A DNA stretch of 64,000 nucleotides, from contig NZ_QEOO01000001.1 in the NCBI RefSeq assembly GCF_003121585.1, positions 124,001-188,000 of the forward strand, written 5' to 3'. The translations under genes were made by a program, and so were the position numbers. Positions 9,302 to 17,081 of the stretch are shown here, piece after piece (the first letter of the stretch is position 1; every line of letters begins with the position of its first letter). The notes below the pieces were generated by a model. The model was not told where the DNA came from, did no database searches, and was given only the letters and a program-made list of their open reading frames with translations. The stretch is from Nocardioides speluncae. GTDB taxonomy: Bacteria > Actinomycetota > Actinomycetes > Propionibacteriales > Nocardioidaceae.

Positions 9302-9329
9302 GTGACGACGATCACGTGACGACGATCAC
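9302..9329. promoter_or_regulatory. Two abutting CRP/GlxR-like palindromes upstream of the lipase
   Basis: GTGACGACGATCAC occurs twice without a gap (9302-9315 and 9316-9329). Each has the form GTGA-N6-TCAC. They are 19-46 bp upstream of the lipase start, close enough to overlap promoter elements or the leader. Tandem duplication of the exact 14-mer suggests cooperative binding. Confidence 0.55.
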
Positions 9330-9337
9330 GCAAGGTT

Positions 9338-9347
9338 ACTCGCGAGT
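9338..9347. promoter_or_regulatory. Perfect 10-bp palindrome upstream of the lipase
   Basis: ACTCGCGAGT, in the context TTACTCGCGAGTCA, is TetR-operator-like. It lies just beyond the tandem CRP-like sites. The regulator is unknown and no TetR gene is adjacent. Confidence 0.35.
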
Positions 9348-9392
9348 CACTTCGTGAGGGAAGGGCTTGACCGGGAGTTGTCAGGCGGTGGC

Positions 9393-10598
9393 TCAGGATC
9401 CGTGGAAGAACGTCCGACTAGCGGCCACCGCGTCGGCGAGTACGTCGCTCACCGGTCGCCCCAGCGCGGCGGCGGCCCGCGCCACATCGTCGTACTCCGG
9501 CTGCGCGTTGACCAGTACGCCGTCGTGCCGGGCCAGCTTGACCGCGATCTCCTGGCCGGCGACCTCGACGGCGACCATCTCCCGGTCGAGTGCGTGCTTG
9601 CCGAGCGGCTGCTCGCGCAGGCCGATCGTCGAGGTCTGCCGGAAGATCGCCGCCCGGACCGAGGCCGCGTGGTCGGCGCGGGTCAGCACCGAGAGAGTGT
9701 GCGCGGGCCGACCCTTCTTCATCAGGATCGGGGTCAGCCAGGCGTCCGACGCACCGGCCTCGAGCAGCGCGGCGATCACGGCCGGCCACACCCGCGGGTC
9801 GAGGTCGTCGATGTTGGTCTCGATCAGCAGCGGCGCGCCGGTCGAGGCGCCGGCGTCCGCGGCGGCGCCGACGAACAGCCGCACCACGTTGGCGTGGGTC
9901 TCCGGGTCGCGGTGGCCGGCGCCGACGCCGACCTGCTCGGTGGTCATCGCCGGCTGCGGCCCGTACGCCGTTGCGAAGGTGGTCAGCAGCGCGGCGCCGG
10001 TCGGCGTACACGACTCGCCGGTGCCGGGCCCGGCCAGCGACGGCACCCCGCGCAGCAGCTCGGCCACCGCCGGCGGCGGCACCGGCAGCGGGCCGTGGGC
10101 TCCCCTCACCGACCCCGAGCCGACCGCCACCGGTGACACAACGATCCGAGCGGCGCCGATGTGGGCGAAGCCGGCGCAGACCCCGACGATGTCCGCGATC
10201 GCATCCAGCGCCCCGACCTCGTGGAAGGCGACGTCGAGCGGGTCGGCACCGTGGACGGTCGCCTCGGCGCGGGCCAACCGCTCGAAGACCCGGAGCGCGA
10301 GGTCGCGGACCGGCTCGTCGAGATCGGCCGCGCCGAGGATGGTGCGAATGTCGCGCCACGACCGGTGGTGGGCGGAGTCGGCCACCCCCACATGGCAGCG
10401 GGTCGCGGCGAACTCGTTGCGCCGTACCTGCTCCACGCGCAGCGTCACCGGTTCCGGCGACGCCGCGTCGACGGCGGTCTGGATGACGTCCAGCGGCACC
10501 CCCGCCCCGAGCAGCGCCCCGAGCAGCATGTCCCCGCTCGCCCCCGCCGACGCATCCACCCAGAGCGCCCGGCCCGGATAGTCCAGAACGTTTGACAT
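9393..10598 (-). CDS. larC: LarC, nickel-inserting enzyme of Ni-pincer nucleotide cofactor synthesis
   Basis: About 401 residues, the full-length LarC1+LarC2 fusion in one frame, with no programmed frameshift needed. It inserts nickel into pyridinium-3,5-bisthiocarboxylate mononucleotide (CTP-dependent in Lactobacillus). Visible landmarks are DASAGASGDMLLGALLGAGV, FHEVGALDAIADIVG, SCTPTGAALLTTFA and ETNIDDLDPRVWP, where the last two flank the C-terminal domain. ATG 10598 was chosen: it overlaps the larB stop by 1 nt (TGATG), with GAGG 11-14 nt upstream. A TTG at 10601 is less likely. The start is buried in a long hairpin shared with larB. larA and larE are not in the window. Confidence 0.93.
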   Translation of the reverse strand: MSNVLDYPGRALWVDASAGASGDMLLGALLGAGVPLDVIQTAVDAASPEPVTLRVEQVRRNEFAATRCHVGVADSAHHRSWRDIRTILGAADLDEPVRDLALRVFERLARAEATVHGADPLDVAFHEVGALDAIADIVGVCAGFAHIGAARIVVSPVAVGSGSVRGAHGPLPVPPPAVAELLRGVPSLAGPGTGESCTPTGAALLTTFATAYGPQPAMTTEQVGVGAGHRDPETHANVVRLFVGAAADAGASTGAPLLIETNIDDLDPRVWPAVIAALLEAGASDAWLTPILMKKGRPAHTLSVLTRADHAASVRAAIFRQTSTIGLREQPLGKHALDREMVAVEVAGQEIAVKLARHDGVLVNAQPEYDDVARAAAALGRPVSDVLADAVAASRTFFHGS

Positions 10599-10643
10599 CA
10601 AATTTCTGCCTCAGGTGATGTCGAACGTTCTGGACTATCCGGG
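10573..10643 (-). promoter_or_regulatory. 28-bp intragenic hairpin across the larB-larC junction
   Basis: Positions 10573-10600 pair with 10616-10643 with a single mismatch (10593/10623). The 15-nt loop holds the probable larC ribosome-binding site. The first codons of larC (MSNVLDYPG) are the reverse complement of the last codons of larB (PDSPERSTS). Initiation of larC should need ribosomes to translate the end of larB, i.e. tight translational coupling. Confidence 0.75.
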
Positions 10644-11323
10644 GCTGGGCGCGGGCGGGCGTTGCGGGCGACCCGGGCGGCGAAGACGCCGGCGCCGTAC
10701 CCGTTGTCGATGTTGACCACGGTCACGCCGGGGGCGCAGGAGTTGAGCATCGCGAGCAGCGCCGCGACCCCGCCGAAGGAGGCGCCGTAGCCGACGCTGG
10801 TGGGGACCGCGACGAGCGGTACGCCGGTGAGGCCGCCGACCACCGAGGGCAGGGCGCCCTCCATGCCGGCGACCACGATCAGGCAGTCCGCGGCGGTGAG
10901 CCGGTCGCGCACCCCGAGCACCCGGTGCAGACCGGCCACGCCGACATCGTCGATCTGGTCGACCTCGGCGCCGTACACCCGCACGGTGAGCGCGGCTTCG
11001 GCGGCGACCGGCCGGTCCGAGGTGCCGGCGCTGACGATCGCCACCCGTCCGGTCGGGCTGGGTAGCGGGCCGAGCGTGGCCGCGCGCGCAATCGGGTCGA
11101 CGTCGGCGCCGATCGCGGCCACCGCGACGATCGCCTCGTCGGAGAGCCGGGTCGCGAGTACGGCGCGGTCGGGGTGGCGCTCGTGCAGCTTGGCCAGGAT
11201 GGTCACGACCTGCTCGGCGGTCTTGCCCGCGCCGTACACCGTCTCGGTGTCGCCGGTGCGCGCCGCGCGCTCGATGTCGAGACGTGCGAACCCCAGATCA
11301 TCAACACGCGGGTCCCCGGTCAC
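10598..11323 (-). CDS. larB: LarB, pyridinium-3,5-biscarboxylate mononucleotide synthase
   Basis: 241 residues. It carboxylates and cleaves nicotinate adenine dinucleotide, the first step of nickel-pincer cofactor synthesis. The C-terminal AIR-carboxylase-like core shows VAIVSAGTSDRPVAAEA, VVAGMEGALPSVVGGL, VPTSVGYGASFGG and LNSCAPGVTVVNIDNGYGA. Cys196 corresponds to the residue that attacks the pyridinium ring. An N-terminal extension (DLGFARLDIERAARTGDTETVYGAGKT) is typical. larB and larC form a two-gene unit. The last ~25 nt of larB double as one arm of a hairpin over the larC start. Confidence 0.93.
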   Translation of the reverse strand: MTGDPRVDDLGFARLDIERAARTGDTETVYGAGKTAEQVVTILAKLHERHPDRAVLATRLSDEAIVAVAAIGADVDPIARAATLGPLPSPTGRVAIVSAGTSDRPVAAEAALTVRVYGAEVDQIDDVGVAGLHRVLGVRDRLTAADCLIVVAGMEGALPSVVGGLTGVPLVAVPTSVGYGASFGGVAALLAMLNSCAPGVTVVNIDNGYGAGVFAARVARNARPRPAPDSPERSTSPEAEI

Positions 11324-11438
11324 GATCTGAAACCTAACCCAAGCATTCCTAGATGGCTCTGCTGGTAGCCCGGCGGGACGACGTAGATTGCGTTGTTGTC
11401 TGGATGAACTGGACGAACTGGACGTGAAGTGAGGAACT

Positions 11439-12254
11439 GTGCTTTTCGACAGCTATCCACCCGGTACGCCGAACTGGATCGAGGTCACCGCCCCGGACGT
11501 GGCGGCCTCGACCGAGTTCTACGGCGGCCTGTTCGGATGGACCTTCCACTCCTATGACATCGGCTTCGCCGAGCAGTACGTGCTCGCCTTCAAGGACGGC
11601 GACGTGGTGGCTGGGCTCGGCGGATCGCGGGTGGGGCAGCGTGCCGAGCCCGCCTACTGGAACGTCTACTTCGCCGTCGACGACCTCGAGAGCGCGATCA
11701 AGCGGGTCGACGTGGCCGGTGGCCGGCTGATCGCGGGACCGTACGTCGTCGAGGACGCCTGCCGGGCGGCCGTCGTGACCGACGCGCTCGGTGCCCAGTT
11801 CGGCCTCTGGCAGGCGATGGCGCTGCCCGGCGCCCGGCGCTGCAACGAGCCCGGCACGTTCCAGTGGAACGAGCTGGTCGCCGACGACGTGAGCGTCGCC
11901 GAGGAGTTCTACCGCGAGGCGTTCAGCCTCACGCTGGAGGACCATCCCGTCGGCGACGACGGACGCCCGTACCTCGGCTTCACCCTCGACGGGCACGCCG
12001 TTGCGGGCACCACGCCGTCACCCGTCGAGGGCATCCCGCCCTTCTGGAACATCTACCTCAACGTCGCCGATGCCGAAGCCACCTGCGCTCGTGCAGTCGA
12101 GCTCGGCGGGTCGGTGCTCACGCCGACGTTCGAGGTCGCGGGGATCGGCAGCGTCGCCGGCCTCCTCGACTCGCAAGGGGCGATGTTCTTCCTGCTGCAG
12201 GCCGAGCCGATGGAGCTCTACGACACCATGGTCTCGCAGCAGCACCCGGACTGA
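11439..12254 (+). CDS. Two-domain VOC (glyoxalase/bleomycin-resistance) family protein
   Basis: 271 residues with two repeated beta-alpha-beta-beta-beta modules. The first starts PNWIEVTAPDVAASTEFYGGLFGW and the second FQWNELVADDVSVAEEFYREAF. The modules have matching later strands (YWNVYFAVDDLESAI and FWNIYLNVADAEATC). This organisation resembles mycobacterial CFP30B-type proteins. The family binds metals and small molecules, and the substrate is unknown. The GTG start at 11439 has GAGGA just upstream. The leader contains a GAACTGGAC direct repeat. It stands alone between the lar genes and the DUF4446 gene. Confidence 0.8.
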   Translation: MLFDSYPPGTPNWIEVTAPDVAASTEFYGGLFGWTFHSYDIGFAEQYVLAFKDGDVVAGLGGSRVGQRAEPAYWNVYFAVDDLESAIKRVDVAGGRLIAGPYVVEDACRAAVVTDALGAQFGLWQAMALPGARRCNEPGTFQWNELVADDVSVAEEFYREAFSLTLEDHPVGDDGRPYLGFTLDGHAVAGTTPSPVEGIPPFWNIYLNVADAEATCARAVELGGSVLTPTFEVAGIGSVAGLLDSQGAMFFLLQAEPMELYDTMVSQQHPD

Positions 12255-12311
12255 GCCCGGGCTGAGCGCGCCTGCCCATCGGTCGCCGGGTCCACCACTA
12301 GGCTCCGGCCC

Positions 12312-12710
12312 GTGCCGTACGTCGCTCTGGCCGTCGCCCTCCTCGCACTCGCGTGCGCGGCGCTGGCGCTGCGGCGTACCACCGGCGTGGTGCGGATCGG
12401 CGCCGACAGCGGCACCGCCCTGCCCGCCGACGTACACGGTCTCCGGCAGGAGGTCGCGGCCCTGCGGGCCGAGGCGGGCGACGCACTGCGGCACCTCGCC
12501 GTGGTCCGGTACGACGCCTTCGGCGACATGGGCGGCCACCTGTCCTGGTCGGTCGCGGTCCTCGACGACGGCGGTCACGGCGTCGTGCTGACCTCGATCC
12601 ACGGCCGCAGCGAGGCCCGCACCTACGCCAAGAACATCGCCTCCTGGAGCTGCGAGCAGCAGCTGTCCCCGGAGGAAGAGGAAGCGATCGCCCACGCACG
12701 CCCGCGCTGA
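12312..12710 (+). CDS. DUF4446 family small membrane protein
   Basis: 132 residues. One N-terminal membrane helix (VALAVALLALACAALAL) is followed by a cytoplasmic alpha/beta domain. The core VVRYDAFGDMGGHLSWSVAVLDDGGHGVVLTSIHGR and the tail ENIxxW-like KNIASWSCEQQLSPEEEEAI are diagnostic for DUF4446, a conserved Gram-positive family of unknown function. The start is GTG. In related genomes it is often near pheA and serS, both of which are also in this window. Confidence 0.8.
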   Translation: MPYVALAVALLALACAALALRRTTGVVRIGADSGTALPADVHGLRQEVAALRAEAGDALRHLAVVRYDAFGDMGGHLSWSVAVLDDGGHGVVLTSIHGRSEARTYAKNIASWSCEQQLSPEEEEAIAHARPR

Positions 12711-12789
12711 GCGCACGGCCTTCGCGCAACCTCGGTGGTCGCCACACGTCTAACCGGGTGTGACGACGGAAGTGAGGGGAGGGCCGGTG

Positions 12790-13266
12790 ATGCTCGACGA
12801 GCTGTACGCCGCACACCGGCTGTCCCTGATACGGCTCGCGATCCTGCTGGTCGACGATCTTGCCTCGGCGGAGGACGTCGTGCAGGACGCCTTCGCCGCC
12901 TACGTCGCGCGGGCACCGCGCGTGGCCGACTCCTCCGCGGCTCTCGCCTACCTGCGCACCTCGGTGGTCAACGGCTCCCGCTCGGCGCTGCGCCGGAGGC
13001 GCACCGCTCGTGCCTATCAGCCGCCCCACCAGACTGGTCCCGACGGCCCGGACGAGCTGGCCGTCCTCGGCGAGGAGCACCGGGAGGTGCTGGCTGCGCT
13101 CGACCGGCTCGGCACCCGGCAGCGCGAGGTCGTGGTGCTCAGGTACTGGTCCGGTCTCAGCGAGGCCGAGATCGCCAGCACCCTCGACATCTCCCGGGGC
13201 GCGGTGAAGTCCACCGCCAGCCGCGCCCTCGACGTACTCGAGAAGATCCTGGAGGGAACCCGATGA
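12790..13266 (+). CDS. ECF sigma factor (SigE-like, sigma-70 family)
   Basis: About 158 residues. Region 2 spans LYAAHRLSLIRLAILLVDDLASAEDVVQDAF and YLRTSVVNGSRS. Region 4 is LGTRQREVVVLRYWSGLSEAEIASTLDISRGAVKSTASRAL. ATG 12790 is favoured by GGAGG about 8 nt upstream; upstream GTG starts (12760, 12787) are alternatives. It overlaps the next gene by 4 bp (ATGA), and that gene encodes a single-pass membrane protein in the usual position of the anti-sigma partner. The pair probably responds to an extracytoplasmic signal. Confidence 0.88.
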   Translation: MLDELYAAHRLSLIRLAILLVDDLASAEDVVQDAFAAYVARAPRVADSSAALAYLRTSVVNGSRSALRRRRTARAYQPPHQTGPDGPDELAVLGEEHREVLAALDRLGTRQREVVVLRYWSGLSEAEIASTLDISRGAVKSTASRALDVLEKILEGTR

Positions 13267-14543
13267 TCCCCGATCTCGAGGACCGCCTCACCGCTGCGCT
13301 CGCCGCTCGCGCCGACCTGATCCAGCCCGACGACCTGCGCCCGCTCGCCCCGCCGCGCCGCCAGCCGCGCCGCTCGGTCGCACTGCTCGCCGCTGCCAGC
13401 GTCGTGATCGCCGGAACGATCGCGGCGGTCTGGCTCACCAGTGGCGACGATCGGCCCGAGCCGGCCAAGCCACTGCCCGACGGGTACGTCGAGATCGACC
13501 GGCTGTCCGGCGATGTCGACGGCGACGGCCGCGACGATCTGGTGCGCCTCGCCCGGCCGACCGACCAAAGCCAGATCCCGTCGTCGCCGTTGCTGGTCGC
13601 AGACCTGGCGACTGCTGGCCGAGAGGTCGCCAAGCTCGATGCCGGACCGACGTCCAGGCAGATCGGCCTGACCGGGATCGGTCTGCCCGGCGAGGCCGTG
13701 GTCGTCCGTCGGCCCGAGGCCGGTGCGGACGCACTCCGGCTCGAGATCTATGCGATCGACGGCGACGCCGGGCTTCGGCGTATTCCAGAGCGCAAGCAGA
13801 ACCGATCCAGCCTGACCGTACGAGCCGATCGGGCCGCGTTCGCCACCACGCCCGAGCTGACCACGTGGTCCTCGCTTGGTCGCAACCCGGACCGGCTCCA
13901 GGTTCAGAACGTTTACCGATGGGCATACCGCGACGGCGAGGTGGTCCCCGAGTCGACCGGCATCTACTGCTGGCGAGCAGGTGAGCCGGTCCCGACGATG
14001 TGCCCGGCAGTCCTTACCGTGCCGAGCGGGGTGAGCGCGACCGACTCGGTCTCGGCAGATCTGGACGGCGACGGCTTCGTCGACCCGATCGCGGTCTATC
14101 CGGCGTACGGCGCTGTCTCGATGAGCCTGATCTTCGCTCAGACGTACGAAGATGGGAAAGCCGGCGCGTACCTGCCCACGTCAATCTCGGGCCGGATCGA
14201 CCGGGTTCGGCTCAGAACCGACGGCTCGACGGTGGAGGCAGTGATCGTGGAGGACGCACTCGCCTCGACGCTCTTCCACGTCTTCGGATGGGCTGACGGG
14301 CAGCTGCGAGAGCTCCGGGTGTCCAAGGACACCCCACTCCGACCGGAGACTGCGCCCGGGCTAACCACCGCGCCCGCACCCAACCGCGAACTGTTGACCT
14401 GGGAGTTCACCGAAGACTCGCCGTCTGGCGTGCGGACCGTCCAGGTCTACCGCTGGGACCTGCGGGATCGGGTTCTTGTGCCGGTCGACCTCGGCGAGCG
14501 GTGCCTCGACCCGGGACGCGGCAAGCTCCCGCGCGCGTGCTGA
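13263..14543 (+). CDS. Single-pass membrane protein with EF-hand-like (VCBS/FG-GAP) loops, probable sigma partner
   Basis: 426 residues, translationally coupled to the ECF sigma gene by a 4-bp overlap. The short N-terminal cytoplasmic part (MIPDLEDRLTAALAARADLI, with a basic PRRQPRRS) precedes one membrane helix (VALLAAASVVIAGTIAAVWL). The large outer domain has two calcium-loop motifs: GDVDGDGRDDLV (about residues 83-94) and ADLDGDGFVDPIA, typical of VCBS/FG-GAP propellers. No zinc-binding anti-sigma motif (HxxxCxxC) is present. Its position suggests it restrains or senses for the sigma factor, which is an inference. It ends 3 bp before the convergent pheA stop. Confidence 0.7.
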   Translation: MIPDLEDRLTAALAARADLIQPDDLRPLAPPRRQPRRSVALLAAASVVIAGTIAAVWLTSGDDRPEPAKPLPDGYVEIDRLSGDVDGDGRDDLVRLARPTDQSQIPSSPLLVADLATAGREVAKLDAGPTSRQIGLTGIGLPGEAVVVRRPEAGADALRLEIYAIDGDAGLRRIPERKQNRSSLTVRADRAAFATTPELTTWSSLGRNPDRLQVQNVYRWAYRDGEVVPESTGIYCWRAGEPVPTMCPAVLTVPSGVSATDSVSADLDGDGFVDPIAVYPAYGAVSMSLIFAQTYEDGKAGAYLPTSISGRIDRVRLRTDGSTVEAVIVEDALASTLFHVFGWADGQLRELRVSKDTPLRPETAPGLTTAPAPNRELLTWEFTEDSPSGVRTVQVYRWDLRDRVLVPVDLGERCLDPGRGKLPRAC

Positions 14544-14546
14544 GGC

Positions 14547-15407
14547 CTACCCGTCAAACCCCTTCTCGCGGAAGGGATCGGCGGGGTAGACGCCGAGGAT
14601 GGTGACGTCGGTGGTGAAGAAGGCGAGCTCCTCGAGCGCGCGCCGTACCGGCAGGTCGTCGCGGTGGCCGTCGACCTCGGCGAGGAACATGGTCGCGGAG
14701 AACTCGCCGCCGACCATGTAGCTCTCCAGCTTGGTCATGTTCACGCCATTGGTGGCGAAGCCGCCGAGCGCCTTGTAGAGCGCGGCCGGCAGGTTGCGGA
14801 CGTTGAACACGAACGTCGTGACGACCGGGCCGTTGTCGACCGGCGGCTCGATCAGCTCGCGGGAGAGTACGACGAAGCGCGTGGTGTTGTGGTCCTCGTC
14901 CTCGACGTCCTCGCGCAGGATCTCCAGGCCGTAGATGCCCGCGGCCAGCGGCGGGGCGATCGCGGCCTGGCTGGGGTCGGCGTACTCCGCGACCTCGCGG
15001 GCGGCGCCGGCGGTGTCGCCGGAGACGACCGCCTTGAGCCCGAGCTCGCGGATCACCGAGCGGCACTGGCCGAGCGCGTGCACGTGGCTGTGCACCGTCT
15101 TGATCGTGTCGACCGTCGCACCGGGCAACGCCATCAGCGAGAACTGGATGCGCAGGAAGTGCTCGGCGACGATGTGCAGCCCCGAGGTCGGCAGGAAGTG
15201 GTGGATATCGGCGACCCGGCCGGCGATCGAGTTGTCGATCGGGATCATCGCCAGGTCGGCCTCGCCACTCGACACCGCCGCAAAGACGTCCTCGAACGAC
15301 GGGCAGGCGACGGCCTCGGCGTCCGGGTAGCTCTGGACACAGATCAGGTGCGAGTTCGCGCCAGGCTCTCCCTGGTACGCGATGCGGCGAACGGTCACCC
15401 TGCGCAT
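14547..15407 (-). CDS. pheA: Prephenate dehydratase (P-protein) with ACT domain
   Basis: About 286 residues. It converts prephenate to phenylpyruvate in phenylalanine synthesis. The catalytic domain shows IAYQGEPGANSH, IPIDNSIAGRVADIHHFL and DHNTTRFVVLSRE; TTRF is the signature. The C-terminal ACT domain contains LPAALYKALGGFATNGVNMTKLESYM, the phenylalanine-sensing part. ATG 15407 gives a normal family N-terminus. The open frame continues upstream but would cross the divergent vapBC promoter. Confidence 0.93.
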   Translation of the reverse strand: MRRVTVRRIAYQGEPGANSHLICVQSYPDAEAVACPSFEDVFAAVSSGEADLAMIPIDNSIAGRVADIHHFLPTSGLHIVAEHFLRIQFSLMALPGATVDTIKTVHSHVHALGQCRSVIRELGLKAVVSGDTAGAAREVAEYADPSQAAIAPPLAAGIYGLEILREDVEDEDHNTTRFVVLSRELIEPPVDNGPVVTTFVFNVRNLPAALYKALGGFATNGVNMTKLESYMVGGEFSATMFLAEVDGHRDDLPVRRALEELAFFTTDVTILGVYPADPFREKGFDG

Positions 15408-15491
15408 TCTGCCCCGGGTCGTGGGCCCGAGCATGCGCAGTAACGTGCGGTGAGACCCACGACCAGTTGTGATGCGCGTGATGCAGATAGT

Positions 15492-15508
15492 TGATGCTAG
15501 AGTCATCA
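15492..15508. promoter_or_regulatory. Small palindrome at the vapBC start, possible autoregulatory operator
   Basis: TGATG-CTAGAGT-CATCA is a 5-bp inverted repeat ending 2 bp before the vapB ATG. There is no visible ribosome-binding site, so the transcript may be leaderless, and the palindrome would then overlap the promoter. Autorepression by VapB/VapBC complexes at such sites is known for the family. Confidence 0.4.
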
Positions 15509-15510
15509 CC

Positions 15511-15765
15511 ATGCGCACCACGGTGAATATCGACGACCGACTCCTTGAGTTCGCCAAGGAACGAGCCCACGAGCGGCACCTGACTCTTGGCGAGATGCTC
15601 GAAGAAGCCCTGCAGCGCTACCTGATGACACCGATCGTCGAGGAGTACCCAGAACTCCCGGTCTTCGAGGGAGGCGGCGGCTTCCTGCCCGGGATCGATC
15701 CGTCCAGCAACAGTTCGCTGTACGACGCGATGGATGAGGGCGAGGACTGGGTCAAGCTCCGGTGA
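15511..15765 (+). CDS. vapB: VapB-type ribbon-helix-helix antitoxin
   Basis: 84 residues. The N-terminus MRTTVNIDDRLLEFAKERA is the beta-strand/helix start of a ribbon-helix-helix DNA-binding domain. The second helix is LTLGEMLEEALQRYL. The acidic, extended C-terminus (LYDAMDEGEDWVKLR) would thread into the toxin. It overlaps the toxin gene by 4 bp. ATG 15511 was chosen because the upstream frame is not family-like and overlaps the promoter region. Confidence 0.85.
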   Translation: MRTTVNIDDRLLEFAKERAHERHLTLGEMLEEALQRYLMTPIVEEYPELPVFEGGGGFLPGIDPSSNSSLYDAMDEGEDWVKLR

Positions 15766-16187
15766 TCGTCCTCGACGTCAACGTCCTCGTGGCGCTCTTT
15801 CACCCCGGGCACCCACACCATGAAGCCGCCCGCGACTGGTGGCGCGGGACGCAGGAGGAAGGGATGCCGATCACGGCTCCCGACCTTGTGTGGGTCGGCT
15901 TCATGCGGGTTGTCACCAACGCCAAGGCGGTCAGTCCGCAGGTGAGCCCAACTGAGGCGTGGAGATTCGCAAGCACTTTCATGCGTCACCCGCTCTATCT
16001 GACCTACGCGCATCAGCCGCGAGTGCTTGGCGAGTTCGCCAAGCTGTGCGACGACGCTCGCGCCACGGGCAACCTCGTGACCGACGCCTATATCGCCGCC
16101 TCGGCTCGCGTGCTCGGCGCCGCGGTGGCGACGTTCGACCGCGACTTCCGCCGCTTCGACGACCTCCGCTTGGTCGAAATCGCCTGA
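15762..16187 (+). CDS. vapC: VapC-type PIN-domain ribonuclease toxin
   Basis: 141 residues, GTG start overlapping vapB. The acidic PIN residues D5 (VLDVNVLVALF), D108 (NLVTDAYIAA) and D126 (ATFDRDF) are present. The block DLVWVGFMRVVTNAK matches the subfamily (Mtu_PIN_fam) where Gly stands in the place of the usual Glu, so the enzyme is probably intact. Members cleave tRNA or rRNA when released from the antitoxin. The target here cannot be told. Confidence 0.88.
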   Translation: MIVLDVNVLVALFHPGHPHHEAARDWWRGTQEEGMPITAPDLVWVGFMRVVTNAKAVSPQVSPTEAWRFASTFMRHPLYLTYAHQPRVLGEFAKLCDDARATGNLVTDAYIAASARVLGAAVATFDRDFRRFDDLRLVEIA

Positions 16188-16297
16188 TCGGGCCGTCGTT
16201 GGCTGGCCGGTCATCGCCAAGCCAACTGGACGGGGTGGCACGCCCGACTGTGCAACTGCAAGGATGCGTCCACGTTCCAAAAGGGGAGGAGAAGGAC

Positions 16298-17068
16298 GTG
16301 GCTGGACAAAAAAGGCGCAGTTCACGCCTGGTGGTCGGTGCCCTTGCATCGGCCGCCTGCGCACCGATCTGGATGGCTGGCGGCGCGGTCGACAAGCCGG
16401 CCCAGGCAGCGGGGTCGAGCTGTGGAGAGAACGAACCGCTCCTGGTGGGGCGAGGTTCGTCGTACTCGACATCGATCTACGGGGCCCGCGCCGCGATCGA
16501 GCGAAACGTGCCACAGCTGTGCAGTTCGGCGGGCGGCAGCCCTAGCCTGAGCACGGCCTGGGCGATGGTCAACAGCCGTAACGACTACTGGGCGCAGGCC
16601 GGCTACATCAAGGTCGGCGAGGAGAGCCCGAACTTCCCCGACCGCGAGGGGATGCTGATCGTCTCCCAGTGGATGCGGGCGAACCGTGGCCTGGTGACCA
16701 GATTCGCGCCGGACCCGGGTGGGGAGCGGATGTACTCCGCCTACCAGTCGCGCGGCGACGGCCATATCCACATGAAGGCCGACAACATCCAGATCGACGA
16801 GACCGAGTACAACCCCACCGGGGTGTGGGACCCGGCGTGGTCGGCCCAGTACGCCGGCGAGACCAGGCACTACGCCAGCGATGTCCCGGGCACCGCCTCG
16901 GACAAGACCACGTTCTCCTACCTGCAGCGGTTCGACGGCAACGGCGGCATCCACTTCGTGGGGAGCTTCCCGCTCGACGTCAACGAAGCCCCGTGGCGCT
17001 ACAACAAGACGCTGTTCCCGGCCGCCGTCGGCGGTTACGGCATGAACATCTGGACAGATCCGCTCTAA
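16298..17068 (+). CDS. Secreted protein of unknown function
   Basis: 256 residues. The GTG start follows a strong GGGGAGGAG site. An N-terminal signal (KRRSSRLVVGALASAACAPIW) ends near DKPAQA. ASAAC is only a weak lipobox. The mature part is rich in aromatic and polar residues (NDYWAQAGYIKVGEESPN, GHIHMKADNIQIDETEYNPTGVWDP), suggesting a beta-sandwich. Two cysteines (GSSCGEN and QLCSSAG) may pair. It is followed after 13 bp by another secreted protein with its own AGGAGG site, so the two are probably one transcript. No family was recognised. Confidence 0.65.
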   Translation: MAGQKRRSSRLVVGALASAACAPIWMAGGAVDKPAQAAGSSCGENEPLLVGRGSSYSTSIYGARAAIERNVPQLCSSAGGSPSLSTAWAMVNSRNDYWAQAGYIKVGEESPNFPDREGMLIVSQWMRANRGLVTRFAPDPGGERMYSAYQSRGDGHIHMKADNIQIDETEYNPTGVWDPAWSAQYAGETRHYASDVPGTASDKTTFSYLQRFDGNGGIHFVGSFPLDVNEAPWRYNKTLFPAAVGGYGMNIWTDPL

Positions 17069-17081
17069 GGAGGATGCCGAG

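Noticed and set aside
9393..10598. Programmed frameshift in larC as in Lactobacillus
   Set aside because: The whole LarC1+LarC2 sequence is in a single uninterrupted frame here.
11401..11424. GAACTGGAC direct repeats upstream of the VOC gene as an operator
   Set aside because: Only two adjacent copies, short and without symmetry; not enough to call a site.
15762..16187. VapC lacking the usual second acidic residue, possibly inactive
   Set aside because: The block VWVGFMRVVTN is the normal form in the Mtu_PIN subfamily, and the remaining acidic residues are intact.
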